Source: a virus. Taken from it: a stretch of 20,909 bases of DNA. The notes below the pieces were generated by a model. It was given only the letters and a program-made list of their open reading frames with translations. It had not been told where the DNA came from and ran no database searches. Positions within the stretch are counted from its first letter, which is position 1. Each line of letters begins with the position of its first letter. This document shows, piece by piece, positions 13,262-20,909 of the stretch. Both the position numbers and the translations under genes were made by a program. The DNA lies in IMG/VR virus record IMGVR_UViG_3300025652_000692, positions 1-20,909 of that record. One strand, given 5' to 3'.

Positions 13262-14263
13262 ATGAAAATAGTAGAACTACTTATAGACGAAGAACAAGAA
13301 TTATCTGGAATAGAAGCTATATCTATTGTAGATGAGCCAGCAATAGAAGAAAACTTTATTGCATTATCTAAACAGCACGAAATAAAACTTGCTGAAGTAA
13401 ATAAAGAAAAGAAAATATTAATGGGTGCTGCCTTAGTTCCTAATAAAAACATCTATAGAAAAAGTGGTGAAGATGAGTATTATATATTCTTTAGTGAAGA
13501 TACAGTAAGACAAGCATCTCAATTATTCTTAATGAGAGGTAATCAAAACAAATCTACTTTAGAACATCAAGCTGAACTGCATGGTTTATCCGTTGTTGAA
13601 TCTTGGATTATAGAAGATGATGTGCATGACAAGTCAAGAAAGTATGATATGGATTTACCTATAGGTACTTGGATGGTTTCTATGAAAGTAAACAATGATG
13701 ATGTTTGGAATGATTATGTTAAAACAGGTAAAGTAAAAGGATTCTCTATAGAAGGTTATTTTACTGATAAAATAGCTATGAGTAAAATAAATGAAATAAA
13801 CAATGAAGAAGAAGCTAGAGAGATATTATTAGAGATTGCCAATTCAATACTAGATAACAAGTATGAATTAAAAACTTATAGTGATTATGGAAGTGGTGTA
13901 AGAAACAATGCTAAAAGAGGTATTGATTTAAATGAAAAAGTAAACAATAAATGTGCAACTAGCGTAGGTAAAGTAAGAGCTCAACAATTAGCTAGAGGAG
14001 AAAAATTATCTGTATCTACAATTAAAAGAATGTACTCATATTTAAGTCGAGCAGAAACATATTATGATGAATCTGATAGTAAAGCTTGTGGAACTATATC
14101 TTATTTATTATGGGGAGGTAAAGCAGGATTGAATTGGTCAAGAGGCAAACTTAAAGAGCTTGGTGAAATAGAACTTAACGACCCTTGTCAAGAAGGATAT
14201 GAGCAAATTGGAATGAAAGATAAAAACGGAGTATTAGTGCCTAATTGTGTGCCTAAACAATAA
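13262..14263 (+). CDS. Prohead protease (XkdF-like) fused to a C-terminal helical domain, 333 aa
   Basis: Residues about 1-170 match XkdF-type phage serine proteases: EAISIVDEPAIEENF near the start, then ALVPNKNIYR, the EHQ motif (His102), ESWIIEDD, 'PIGTWMVSMKVN' and GFSIEGYF with the likely nucleophile Ser162. A second domain at about 205-300 (GVRNNAKRGIDLNEKVNN; KVRAQQLARGEKLS; RMYSYLSRAE; ACGTISYLLWGGKAG) is known to me from protease-associated phage proteins, without a clear function. The tail CQEGYEQIGMKDKNG with VPNCVPKQ is a short Cys motif seen at the ends of other phage proteins. It cleaves scaffold and capsid during head maturation. Confidence 0.75.
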   Translation: MKIVELLIDEEQELSGIEAISIVDEPAIEENFIALSKQHEIKLAEVNKEKKILMGAALVPNKNIYRKSGEDEYYIFFSEDTVRQASQLFLMRGNQNKSTLEHQAELHGLSVVESWIIEDDVHDKSRKYDMDLPIGTWMVSMKVNNDDVWNDYVKTGKVKGFSIEGYFTDKIAMSKINEINNEEEAREILLEIANSILDNKYELKTYSDYGSGVRNNAKRGIDLNEKVNNKCATSVGKVRAQQLARGEKLSVSTIKRMYSYLSRAETYYDESDSKACGTISYLLWGGKAGLNWSRGKLKELGEIELNDPCQEGYEQIGMKDKNGVLVPNCVPKQ

Positions 14264-14265
14264 CT

Positions 14266-14634
14266 ATGAAAAAAACAAATGAAACTGTAGGAAACGCTGT
14301 TCCAAGTGGCAGTAGAAGAGGTTGCATGTGTAAAGACGGCACATACTCAAGAAAGTGTTGTGATGGAACTTTAAGAAGTCAGGGTATTGGAAAAACAAGA
14401 GCTGAAGCACCAAAATCTAATATGTATAGAGTTGAGTTTTGTACAGGTGGTCATAAACATAATGTTTGGTCAGACACAATATCTTTAGTTGTTGGAAATA
14501 TTTATCATTTAACATTAAAAAATAGTCATCACACAGGATGTTATACTGTTCTTAGAACAACTACAGAAGTTGGACTAGAAATTGAATCTGTTAATGTATA
14601 TGATAATTGTTCAGCTTGTCTTGCTGCAAACTAA
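14266..14634 (+). CDS. Cys/His-rich hypothetical protein, 122 aa
   Basis: Starts two bases after the protease. An N-terminal motif RRGCMCKDGTYSRKCCDG (residues 17-34) followed by QGIGKTRAE resembles a short Cys module I recall in Bacteroidota phage proteins. The rest looks like a small strand domain with many His and Thr (GGHKHNVWSD; TLKNSHHTGCYTVLR) and a final CSAC. Possible metal binding, or a head decoration or scaffold-associated role, is inferred from its place between protease and scaffold. No signal peptide. Confidence 0.7.
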   Translation: MKKTNETVGNAVPSGSRRGCMCKDGTYSRKCCDGTLRSQGIGKTRAEAPKSNMYRVEFCTGGHKHNVWSDTISLVVGNIYHLTLKNSHHTGCYTVLRTTTEVGLEIESVNVYDNCSACLAAN

Positions 14635-14636
14635 AA

Positions 14637-14656
14637 ATGTAACAACCTTTTTACAT
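14637..14656. repeat. Inverted repeat in the gap before the scaffold gene
   Basis: ATGTAA (14637-14642) and TTACAT (14651-14656) form a 6-bp stem with an 8-nt loop, three bases after the previous stop. There is no T run after it, so it is not a standard terminator. It could be an RNA end-protecting or processing structure. Confidence 0.35.
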
Positions 14657-14699
14657 ACAGTTATTTAAGTAAGATAAATTAATTTAATAATCGAAATTT

Positions 14700-15230
14700 A
14701 TGGAAAACACTAAAGCTACATCAATTTTGAACGACATCATGGAAAAACTATCACTAGTTAAGAAAGATGAAGTAAAAGAAGTTGAAGTGAATCAAGAAGT
14801 AAATCTTTCGGAACAAATTAAAGAAGAAGAAAAATTATCTCAAGAATTAACAGAACTTGCCTGCCAAGAAGAAGTTAAAGAGGAATTATCTACTGAAGAA
14901 GTTGTTTCTGAAGAATTACAAGAAGAAGTTCCAGTTATAAAGGAAGCTTCTCAAGAAATTGAAATGGATGAAACTAAATACGTTGGGAGAGACGAGTTTG
15001 ATTCTAAAATCTCTGAATTAAAAGGATTGATTGAGGAAATGAAATTAGGTTACGGTGAAGAAAAACTATCTATGCAAAACAAAATAGAGAAGTTATCTGC
15101 TGAACCAGCTTCAGAACCAATCGCACACAACCCTGAAGGGGAAGTAAAACAAAACTTTAAATCTTATGGTCAAAACAAAGTAATGAGCACTAGAGATAGA
15201 GTAATGAACAGAATTGCTAATTTAAAATAA
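14700..15230 (+). CDS. Capsid scaffolding protein, 176 aa
   Basis: Extremely Glu/Lys-rich and helical throughout (KKDEVKEVEVNQEVNLSEQ; EEVKEELSTEEVVSEELQEE), with a central coiled coil (FDSKISELKGLIEEMKLGYG) and a basic C-terminal end (SYGQNKVMSTRDRVMNRIA). This composition and the place directly before the major capsid gene are typical of phage scaffolds, which use a basic C-terminus to hold the capsid subunits and are later removed by the protease. A 65-bp non-coding gap upstream may hold its own promoter, but no clear motif is visible. Confidence 0.8.
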   Translation: MENTKATSILNDIMEKLSLVKKDEVKEVEVNQEVNLSEQIKEEEKLSQELTELACQEEVKEELSTEEVVSEELQEEVPVIKEASQEIEMDETKYVGRDEFDSKISELKGLIEEMKLGYGEEKLSMQNKIEKLSAEPASEPIAHNPEGEVKQNFKSYGQNKVMSTRDRVMNRIANLK

Positions 15231-15253
15231 ACTAAAACAAAAACAATTAAAAA

Positions 15254-16213
15254 ATGGCTACTACTACATCAATTACAAGTACTTATGCTGGCGAATTTGC
15301 AGGCAAGTACATTTCTGCTGCTTTATTATCAGGTGTTACACTTGATAGAGGTGGTATTGAAATCAAACCAAATGTAAAGTTCAAAGAGGTAATCAAAAAG
15401 ATTGCTACTGATTCTAACGTAATCAAAGACGCAACTTGTGACTTTACTGATACTGCAACTATTACATTAACTGAAAGAATCCTACAACCAGAAGAATTCC
15501 AAGTAAACCTAGAGCTTTGTAAGAAAGACTTTAGAAGTGACTGGGAAGCTGTATCTATGGGATACTCTGCTTTTGACAACTTACCTCCTAAATTCAGTGA
15601 CTACTTAATTGGTCATGTTTCTGGATTAGTTGCTGAAAAAACAGAAAACAACATCTGGTCTGGTGTTAACGCTAACGCTGGTGAATTTGATGGGTTCTCT
15701 ACTTTAATGGCTGCTGACGGAGATATTATTGACGTTGCTGCTGGAACTGTAACTTCTGCTAACGTAATTGCAGAGCTAGGAAAAATAGTTGACGCTATTC
15801 CTTCTGCTTTATACGGAAAAGAAGATTTATACATCTATGTGTCTCAAAATATTGCTAGAGCTTACGTAAGAGCACTAGGAGGATTTGGAATCTTAGAAAA
15901 CGCTGCTGGAAGTGAAAATGTATCTAGCATTGGAGCTAACGGTGTATCTAATCAAGGTACTATGTGGTGGCAAAATGGAGCATTATCTTTTGATGGTGTA
16001 AAATTATTTGTTGCTAATGGACTTGGTGACAATAAAGCAGTTGCTGCTGAAAAATCTAACTTATTCTTTGGAACAGGTCTTTTATCTGACCACAACGAAG
16101 TTAAGTTGATAGATATGGCTGACCTAGACGGTTCTCAAAACGTAAGAGTTGTTATGAGATTTACTGCTGGAGTACAGTACGGAATAGGTTCTGATATAGT
16201 TCTTTATTCTTAA
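15254..16213 (+). CDS. Major capsid protein, HK97-like fold, 319 aa
   Basis: Position after scaffold, size, and the mixed alpha/beta pattern fit a major capsid protein. Landmarks are an N-terminal Thr/Ser-rich arm, TERILQPEEFQVNLELCKKD, LIGHVSGLVAEKTENNIWSG, a 'KEDLYIYVSQNIARAYVRAL' spine-helix region, and the C-terminal 'VRVVMRFTAGVQYGIGSDIV' strand. Codon use differs by eye from the rest: AAC, GAC, ATC and GCT are more frequent than in neighbours, as expected for a very highly expressed gene. A terminator follows closely. No obvious N-terminal delta domain, so a separate scaffold makes sense. Confidence 0.85.
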   Translation: MATTTSITSTYAGEFAGKYISAALLSGVTLDRGGIEIKPNVKFKEVIKKIATDSNVIKDATCDFTDTATITLTERILQPEEFQVNLELCKKDFRSDWEAVSMGYSAFDNLPPKFSDYLIGHVSGLVAEKTENNIWSGVNANAGEFDGFSTLMAADGDIIDVAAGTVTSANVIAELGKIVDAIPSALYGKEDLYIYVSQNIARAYVRALGGFGILENAAGSENVSSIGANGVSNQGTMWWQNGALSFDGVKLFVANGLGDNKAVAAEKSNLFFGTGLLSDHNEVKLIDMADLDGSQNVRVVMRFTAGVQYGIGSDIVLYS

Positions 16214-16235
16214 TAAATTAAATTAACCAAAAATT

Positions 16236-16271
16236 AGGGTAGGTAGGTAAATATCTGCTTACCCTTTTTTT
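16236..16271 (+). terminator. Rho-independent terminator after the capsid gene
   Basis: AGGGTA (16236-16241) can pair with TACCCT (16260-16265). Alternatively GGTAA (16246-16250) pairs with TTACC (16259-16263) as a tighter hairpin. A run of T to 16271 follows. It is probably leaky, because the tail tube gene starts 19 bp later with no clear promoter. Confidence 0.75.
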
Positions 16272-16289
16272 ATAATAAATAATAAAACT

Positions 16290-16862
16290 ATGGCTTGTGG
16301 ATTAAATATAGGTAGAAAAGAACCTTGTAAAGATGTCGTTGGTGGTATTAAAAATGTTTATTTTGTTGACTTTGGAGACTTAGGTACGGTTACTAAAACC
16401 GATGATGAAATAACAGATATGACAGGAGATTCTAGTAACAATTTAACAGCTTTTAAATATGAAGTTAAAGGAAATTCATCTTTTGAGCAAAATATTACCG
16501 CATCAAGAGAAAACGGAACTACATTCTTTGAACAAACATTGAATCTTACACTACACAAATTATCTAAAGAAGATAATAAAGAATTAAAATTATTAGCTTA
16601 CGGAAGACCTCACGTTGCTGTTGAAGATTATAACGGTAATGTGTTTTTAATGGGTTTAGAGCATGGTGCTGATGTATCAGGAGGAACTATTGTAACTGGA
16701 GCTGCTATGGGAGATTTAAGTGGTTACACACTTACTTTGTCTGCTATGGAAAGAGAACCATCTAACTTTATGGAAGTTCTTTCTACTGCTGCTACTTTTC
16801 CATTCAGTGAATTTGCTGGATTATCAGGAACTGTAACTATTACAGAAGGTAGTAATGATTAA
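16290..16862 (+). CDS. Major tail tube protein, 190 aa
   Basis: Beta-rich protein with the landmarks GGIKNVYFVDFGDLGTVT, ITDMTGDSSNNLTAFKYEVK, SSFEQNITASRENGTTFFEQ and the C-terminal AMGDLSGYTLTLSAMEREP. This fits tail tube proteins of Bacteroidota siphophages (recalled, not searched). It polymerises around the tape measure to form the DNA channel. It is cut off from neighbours by a terminator on each side, which suggests a separate abundant transcript for this high-copy subunit. Its place after the capsid gene, away from the chaperones, is unusual. Confidence 0.75.
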   Translation: MACGLNIGRKEPCKDVVGGIKNVYFVDFGDLGTVTKTDDEITDMTGDSSNNLTAFKYEVKGNSSFEQNITASRENGTTFFEQTLNLTLHKLSKEDNKELKLLAYGRPHVAVEDYNGNVFLMGLEHGADVSGGTIVTGAAMGDLSGYTLTLSAMEREPSNFMEVLSTAATFPFSEFAGLSGTVTITEGSND

Positions 16863-16890
16863 TAATTAAATTTAATTAGGTGAAATTAAA

Positions 16891-16915
16891 GGGATACTTC
16901 GGTGTCCCTTTTTTT
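16891..16915 (+). terminator. Rho-independent terminator with TTCG tetraloop
   Basis: GGGATAC (16891-16897), loop TTCG (16898-16901), GTGTCCC (16902-16908) with one T-G wobble, and seven T (16909-16915). The stable tetraloop and long T run make it the cleanest terminator in the window. Confidence 0.92.
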
Positions 16916-16951
16916 ATGAAAACAAATTAAGTATTATTTGTTACTTATAAT

Positions 16952-17287
16952 ATGGTTATATTAACAACATCAACAGATGCTCAGAGTTTTAAGGTAATTC
17001 CTAGAAGTACACCAAGCTCGGTTACATTTCAATTAACTGACAAGTCTAAAAGAACCACAAGTGCTGTTTCTGTTACTGTAGCTAATTCTAACGGCTATAT
17101 GACGCTTACAGGGAGCTTTTCTTTAGTTGAGGACAGGTTTTATTCATTTGTAATTAAAAGTGGCTCTACGATAATATATAGAGGTTCTATTTTCTGTACA
17201 AATCAAACTAATTTTAATACCTTTGATGTACACTCTGGAGAATACACTACAGAAAACACATACGATAACGATTTTGTAATAATATGA
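16952..17287 (+). CDS. Small conserved phage protein, 111 aa, beta-rich
   Basis: Reads as a small all-strand domain: QSFKVIPRSTPSSVTFQLTD, then a hydrophobic and aromatic core (DRFYSFVIKSGSTIIYRGSIFCTNQ) and the C-terminal signature YTTENTYDNDFVII. I recall short proteins with this YRGkIFCTNQ...TYDNdFVII pattern in many Bacteroidota phages and prophages, often beside structural genes, but with no proven function. The stop overlaps the portal start (ATGA), implying coupling with portal. Confidence 0.7.
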   Translation: MVILTTSTDAQSFKVIPRSTPSSVTFQLTDKSKRTTSAVSVTVANSNGYMTLTGSFSLVEDRFYSFVIKSGSTIIYRGSIFCTNQTNFNTFDVHSGEYTTENTYDNDFVII

Positions 17288-18531
17288 GAAAAGTAAATAA
17301 AATGGCAAAAAAAAGATACAATAACTCTTTGCCTAAAGTAGAAAAAGGAAAGATACACATAGTCAACATGTCATCTTATACAAGACCTGAAATAAAAGAA
17401 CAATACAACAGAGATTGGGTAGAATATGGAGATGACAATAATTATTTTAGTTATTTAATAGATAGATATAACGGAAGCCCCACAAACAATGCCGCTATAA
17501 ATGGTATTGCTGAAATGATATATGGTAAAGGGCTTGATGCTGTAGAAGAAGATACAAAGAGTAAAGATTACATAGAGATGAAAGAACTCTTTACTAAATC
17601 TTGTATGAAAAAAGTATGCTACGACTATAAAATGATGGGTCAGGCTGCAATTCAAATAATCTATTCTAAGGACAGGAAAAAGATTGTGCAAGTAGAACAT
17701 ATACCTGTAGAGACGTTAAGGGCAGAGAAAGCAAATAACAAGGGTGAAATACAAGGTTATTACTATGCTAAAGATTGGTCAGAGGTTAACTACAAGATGA
17801 ACCCTAAAAGAATACCTGCATTTGGAACAAGCAACTCAGGATTAGAAATATTATATATTAAACCTTATAGAGCTGGATTTTATTACTATTCACCAGTAGA
17901 TTATCAAGGAGGTTTACAATACGCAGAACTAGAAGAAGAGATAGCGAATTATCATATAAATAATATACAAAATGGACTTGCCCCAAGTATGCTTATTAAT
18001 TTTAATAATGGTGTTCCTACAGAAGAACAAAGGTCTCTTATAGAACAAAACATACAAGAAAAATTTAGTGGTTCTTCTAATGCTGGTAGATTTATATTGG
18101 CATTTAATGATAGCAAAGAGCTTTCTGCAAGTATTGAGCCAGTGATATTAAGTGACGCACATGAGCAGTATAAGTTTCTTAGTGATGAATCTATGAGAAA
18201 GGTAATGGTATCGCATAGAATTGTATCTCCTATGCTTGTAGGTATAAAAGATAATACAGGTTTAGGAAACAATGCTGAAGAACTACAAACAGCATCTTTA
18301 CTTATGGATAATACAGTTATAAGACCGATGCAAGTTACTATACTAGATGAACTAGAAAAAGTATTAATGTATAACGGAATTGAATTAGACATATACTTTA
18401 AAACACTACAACCTTTAGAATTTACTGATTTAACTAATGCTGTTACAGATGCAGAAATAGAAAAAGAAACAGGAATAAAAAAAGATGATAGTGCAAAAAT
18501 AGAAGAAGAACAAATAAATATAGAAGAATAA
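17284..18531 (+). CDS. Portal protein, 415 aa
   Basis: Size and sequence fit PBSX/SPP1-type portals: an N-terminal 'WVEYGDDNNYFSYLIDRYNGS' with NNAAINGIAEMIYGKGLD, a wing domain with HIPVETLRAEK, and the C-terminal 'FLSDESMRKVMVSHRIVSPMLVG', 'GNNAEELQTASLLMDNTVI' and 'ILDELEKVLMYNGIE' clip/crown helices. It forms the dodecameric ring through which terminase pumps DNA. ATG 17284 overlaps the previous stop; an in-frame ATG at 17302 is an alternative start. It is placed after the capsid and tail tube genes, about 17 kb from terminase, which is not the usual arrangement. Confidence 0.85.
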   Translation: MRKVNKMAKKRYNNSLPKVEKGKIHIVNMSSYTRPEIKEQYNRDWVEYGDDNNYFSYLIDRYNGSPTNNAAINGIAEMIYGKGLDAVEEDTKSKDYIEMKELFTKSCMKKVCYDYKMMGQAAIQIIYSKDRKKIVQVEHIPVETLRAEKANNKGEIQGYYYAKDWSEVNYKMNPKRIPAFGTSNSGLEILYIKPYRAGFYYYSPVDYQGGLQYAELEEEIANYHINNIQNGLAPSMLINFNNGVPTEEQRSLIEQNIQEKFSGSSNAGRFILAFNDSKELSASIEPVILSDAHEQYKFLSDESMRKVMVSHRIVSPMLVGIKDNTGLGNNAEELQTASLLMDNTVIRPMQVTILDELEKVLMYNGIELDIYFKTLQPLEFTDLTNAVTDAEIEKETGIKKDDSAKIEEEQINIEE

Positions 18532-19034
18532 TGGCAACAGCACTATTTATAAAAAGGTCAGATTTAGTTAAGAATACTGCATTAAATTCAAATGTAGATA
18601 CAGATAAATTTATACAGTTTATTAGTTTGGCTCAAGAAATTCATGTACAAAACTATTTAGGCACAGATTTATATGACAAGATAAGTGCTGATATAATAGC
18701 AGGAAATTTAACTGGTGATTACTTAGATTTAGTTAACGACTATATACAACCCATGTTAATTCACTTTGCTATGGTTGAATACTTGCCGTTTGCAGCTTAT
18801 TCTATATCAAATGGAGGTGTATATAAACATAACTCTGAAAACAGTCAGATAGCTAATAAAGAAGAGATAGATTTCTTAATTCAAAAGGAGAGAGATTTTG
18901 CTGAGTATTATGCACAAAGATTTATTGACTATATGACTTATAATGCACCATCTAAATTTGATGAGTATTATAGTAATTCTAACCAAGATATTTATCCAGA
19001 TAAAGACACAGGATTTCACGGATGGGTATTATAA
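18531..19034 (+). CDS. Head-tail connector / head completion protein, 167 aa
   Basis: ATG in a TAATG overlap with portal. Helical protein: 'LFIKRSDLVKNTALNSNVDTD', then FIQFISLAQEIHVQNYLGTDL (a helix and loop typical of gp6-like connectors), a Met/Leu helix 'PMLIHFAMVEYLPFAAYSIS', and a C-terminal Tyr-rich helix. Such proteins add a ring below the portal. The next small frame overlaps its last 13 bases. Confidence 0.65.
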   Translation: MATALFIKRSDLVKNTALNSNVDTDKFIQFISLAQEIHVQNYLGTDLYDKISADIIAGNLTGDYLDLVNDYIQPMLIHFAMVEYLPFAAYSISNGGVYKHNSENSQIANKEEIDFLIQKERDFAEYYAQRFIDYMTYNAPSKFDEYYSNSNQDIYPDKDTGFHGWVL

Positions 19035-19123
19035 AGAAGAATTACAAACCTAAAGAGGTTAATGTAAAAAAATTACTAACTTATTTAAAAAAGAAGGATA
19101 ATGGCTACACTTTCAGGAAATAA
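19022..19123 (+). CDS. Possible tiny basic protein, 33 aa
   Basis: Frame from ATG 19022 to TAA 19121-19123. It bridges the gap between the connector and fibre genes and overlaps both (13 bp and 23 bp). Product MGIIKKNYKPKEVNVKKLLT followed by a basic end with DNGYTFRK. The perfect bridging of the gap and the overlaps argue for a gene; its length and low complexity argue against. Confidence 0.45.
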   Translation: MGIIKKNYKPKEVNVKKLLTYLKKKDNGYTFRK

Positions 19124-20909
19124 AATAAAAAATACCTATCAGTCACTTGTAAAGTTTTCTGATAATGGAAATATAACTACTTCAGCCAAACAACTAACTG
19201 ATGGTTTTGGTAACAATTCTCCTGTGTTTGTATCTACTACTCAAGTAGGTATAGGTGTTACTCCAGAATCAGGATTAAATCTTCACATCTTTGGAGATGC
19301 TAAAATAGGTAGCAATTTAACAGTCATTGGAAACTTAGTAGTTGAAGGAAGCACTACAACAGTAGGAACAGATACATTAACGGTAAAAGACCCTTTAATT
19401 GTATTAGCAAATAACAACACTTCTACAGATGCAGTTGACATAGGTTTTTATGGCAAATATACTCCTTCTGGTACTACACTATACTCAGGACTGTTTAGAG
19501 AAGCTCTAACAGGTAAATACAGGTTATTTAAAGGACTAGAAGCTGAACCTACTACAACAGTAAACACTAGTGGAACAGGATATGCAGTAGCTACTTTAAT
19601 TGCTAATTTAGAGGGTAATTTTATAGGAGGTACTATATCTAGTACAGGTGCAAATTTTTCAGGAAATGTTGTTATTCAAAATTCTGGAGTTCCAACGTTG
19701 TCTATTCAAAACACAACAAATAATGTACAGGGTATATTCTATGCTAGTAGTTCTGAAGTTGTAATTGGTAGTAACACAAACAATACATTAAAGTTTCTAC
19801 AAAACGGAGGTACTGCATTAACAATAGACACTTCACAAGATGCAACTTTTGTTGGAGGTATAAGTGCTACAACAGCAGATTTTAGTGGTGATGTAGATAT
19901 TGACGGAACATTAGATGTAGATGATGTAATTAGTGTTGAAGGCTCTGCTTTTGGTAGAATAGAAATAGGAGGAGCTTCAGGTGGCTATATAGATTTAAAA
20001 GCACCTAACTCTGATGACTATGATTTAAGAATAATTACAAGTTCTGGTGGTAATGAAGTAACTACAGCTACAGGTGACTTAATATTTAATACAGCAGAAA
20101 CATTAGCTTTAACAATAGACACTTCACAAGACGCTACATTTGAAGGAGATATAATACTTTCAGGAACAGTTGATGGTAGAGATGTTGCTACAGATGGAGC
20201 TAAGCTAGATGGAATAGAATCTGGTGCAACTGCTGACCAAACTGCTGCTGAAATTAAAACTGCTTATGAAAGTAATGCAAATACTAATGCTTTTACAGAT
20301 GCTGATGAAACTAAGTTAAATGGTATTGAAGCGAGTGCTGATGTAACTGATGCTACTAATGTATTGGCAGCAGGAGCAGTAATGACTACTGGTAATCAAT
20401 CTATTGGTGGAGTAAAAACATTTAGTGACCAAGTTACAATACCTGCTACTCCAAGTGCAAGTACAGATGCAGCTTCTAAAGGATATGTAGATGCAGCAGT
20501 AGAAGGTCAAGATACTTTAGCAGAAATACTTGCAATAGGTAATACTACAGGAGGAACTGATATAGCTATAACATCAGGAGATAAGATAACTAACTTTACA
20601 TCAACAGGTATTGATGATAACGCAACTTCAGAAGCAATATATATAACATCTGGGGGTAAAATAGGAATAGATGAAGATACTCCATTAGCTAAATTAACAG
20701 TAAATCAAGATAGTTTAGTAGATACTGAAGGAATAATGGTACAATCAGGGAATGATGCTGGTAATGGTGGTGTGGCTATATTTAAATCAGCGAATCTAGT
20801 TGGTTCTATAAGTGCCTTAGGTAGTAGCTCAAGTTTAACTTTTATGACCAGTGGTGGAACAACTGCTTTAACTTTAGATAGTTCACAAAACGCAACTTTT
20901 GCAGGAGAT
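19101..20909 (+). CDS. Tail fibre protein, N-terminal 603 residues (3' end outside window)
   Basis: Open from ATG 19101 to the window edge, 603 codons without a stop. The sequence is rich in Gly, Thr, Ser, Ala and Asp and made of short strand repeats, as in trimeric tail fibres. A motif 'ALTIDTSQDATF' plus Gly/Asp recurs at 19812-19859, 20106-20150 and, as ALTLDSSQNATFAGD, 20862-20909. Residues about 359-385 (GRDVATDGAKLDGIESGATA) with a related partner 'ETKLNGIEASADVTDAT', and residues 436-465 (GGVKTFSD...STDAASKGYVDAA), are common phage-fibre modules. It probably binds host surface glycan or protein. A C-terminal chaperone domain may lie beyond the edge. Confidence 0.8.
   Translation, partial: MATLSGNKIKNTYQSLVKFSDNGNITTSAKQLTDGFGNNSPVFVSTTQVGIGVTPESGLNLHIFGDAKIGSNLTVIGNLVVEGSTTTVGTDTLTVKDPLIVLANNNTSTDAVDIGFYGKYTPSGTTLYSGLFREALTGKYRLFKGLEAEPTTTVNTSGTGYAVATLIANLEGNFIGGTISSTGANFSGNVVIQNSGVPTLSIQNTTNNVQGIFYASSSEVVIGSNTNNTLKFLQNGGTALTIDTSQDATFVGGISATTADFSGDVDIDGTLDVDDVISVEGSAFGRIEIGGASGGYIDLKAPNSDDYDLRIITSSGGNEVTTATGDLIFNTAETLALTIDTSQDATFEGDIILSGTVDGRDVATDGAKLDGIESGATADQTAAEIKTAYESNANTNAFTDADETKLNGIEASADVTDATNVLAAGAVMTTGNQSIGGVKTFSDQVTIPATPSASTDAASKGYVDAAVEGQDTLAEILAIGNTTGGTDIAITSGDKITNFTSTGIDDNATSEAIYITSGGKIGIDEDTPLAKLTVNQDSLVDTEGIMVQSGNDAGNGGVAIFKSANLVGSISALGSSSSLTFMTSGGTTALTLDSSQNATFAGD

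Noticed and set aside
14639-16944. Half-sites of the TTGTTAC palindrome at 14639 and 16938 as further operators
   Set aside because: A 7-mer of this composition is expected several times by chance in 21 kb of such AT-rich DNA, and the second half-site is missing.
17952-18392. Minus-strand open frame of 146 codons opposite portal
   Set aside because: Antisense to a recognisable portal protein, with no start context or neighbour on that strand.
1-20909. Insertion sequence, integrase or att site
   Set aside because: No transposase or recombinase frame and no terminal inverted repeats with target duplications were seen.

Overview
The window is a piece of an AT-rich double-stranded DNA tailed-phage genome (or a closely related prophage) of siphovirus type. 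The host is most likely a member of Bacteroidota, probably a flavobacterium. Three things support this. The promoters fit the Bacteroidota pattern (TTTG, 20 nt, TAnnTTTG). Start codons sit behind A-rich leaders with no Shine-Dalgarno sequence. The structural proteins read like those of flavobacterial siphophages; these resemblances are recalled, not searched. Every gene I can support is on the + strand. No integrase, repressor, replication or lysis gene is visible, so lifestyle cannot be judged.

Layout. (1) 1-269: C-terminal end of the large terminase. (2) 270-4680: three consecutive cassettes, each with the same kind of promoter (a TCAGTTGG box plus a spaced TA element), very small tightly packed genes, and a rho-independent terminator. 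They cover 396-650 (1 gene), 744-2473 (10 genes) and 2703-4620 (9 genes). Almost all products are under 120 residues and unrecognised. Several have paired cysteines and two are tiny membrane proteins. (3) 4681-5483: a mostly non-coding stretch with an 18-bp palindrome, one small gene, an AT-rich tandem repeat array enclosed by an inverted repeat, and a fourth, variant copy of the promoter. (4) 5484-20909: virion genes.

The virion genes are in an unusual order. First come tail genes: assembly chaperone with a probable -1 frameshift product, tail terminator-like, gp10-like, two distal-tail proteins, tape measure. Then come head genes: protease, Cys-rich protein, scaffold, major capsid, followed by the tail tube. 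Last come a small conserved protein, portal, head-tail connector and a tail fibre that runs off the window. Portal normally follows terminase and precedes protease. Here about 17 kb and all the small-gene cassettes separate terminase from portal.

How the parts work together: terminase and portal package DNA into a shell built from capsid and scaffold and matured by the protease. The chaperone pair, tube and a 621-residue tape measure build a tail of roughly 90 nm (inferred from about 0.15 nm per residue). Terminators after the capsid and tail-tube genes probably set their high expression. The most notable non-gene findings are the repeated promoter module, the paired palindromes, the repeat array before the structural operon, and the frameshift.
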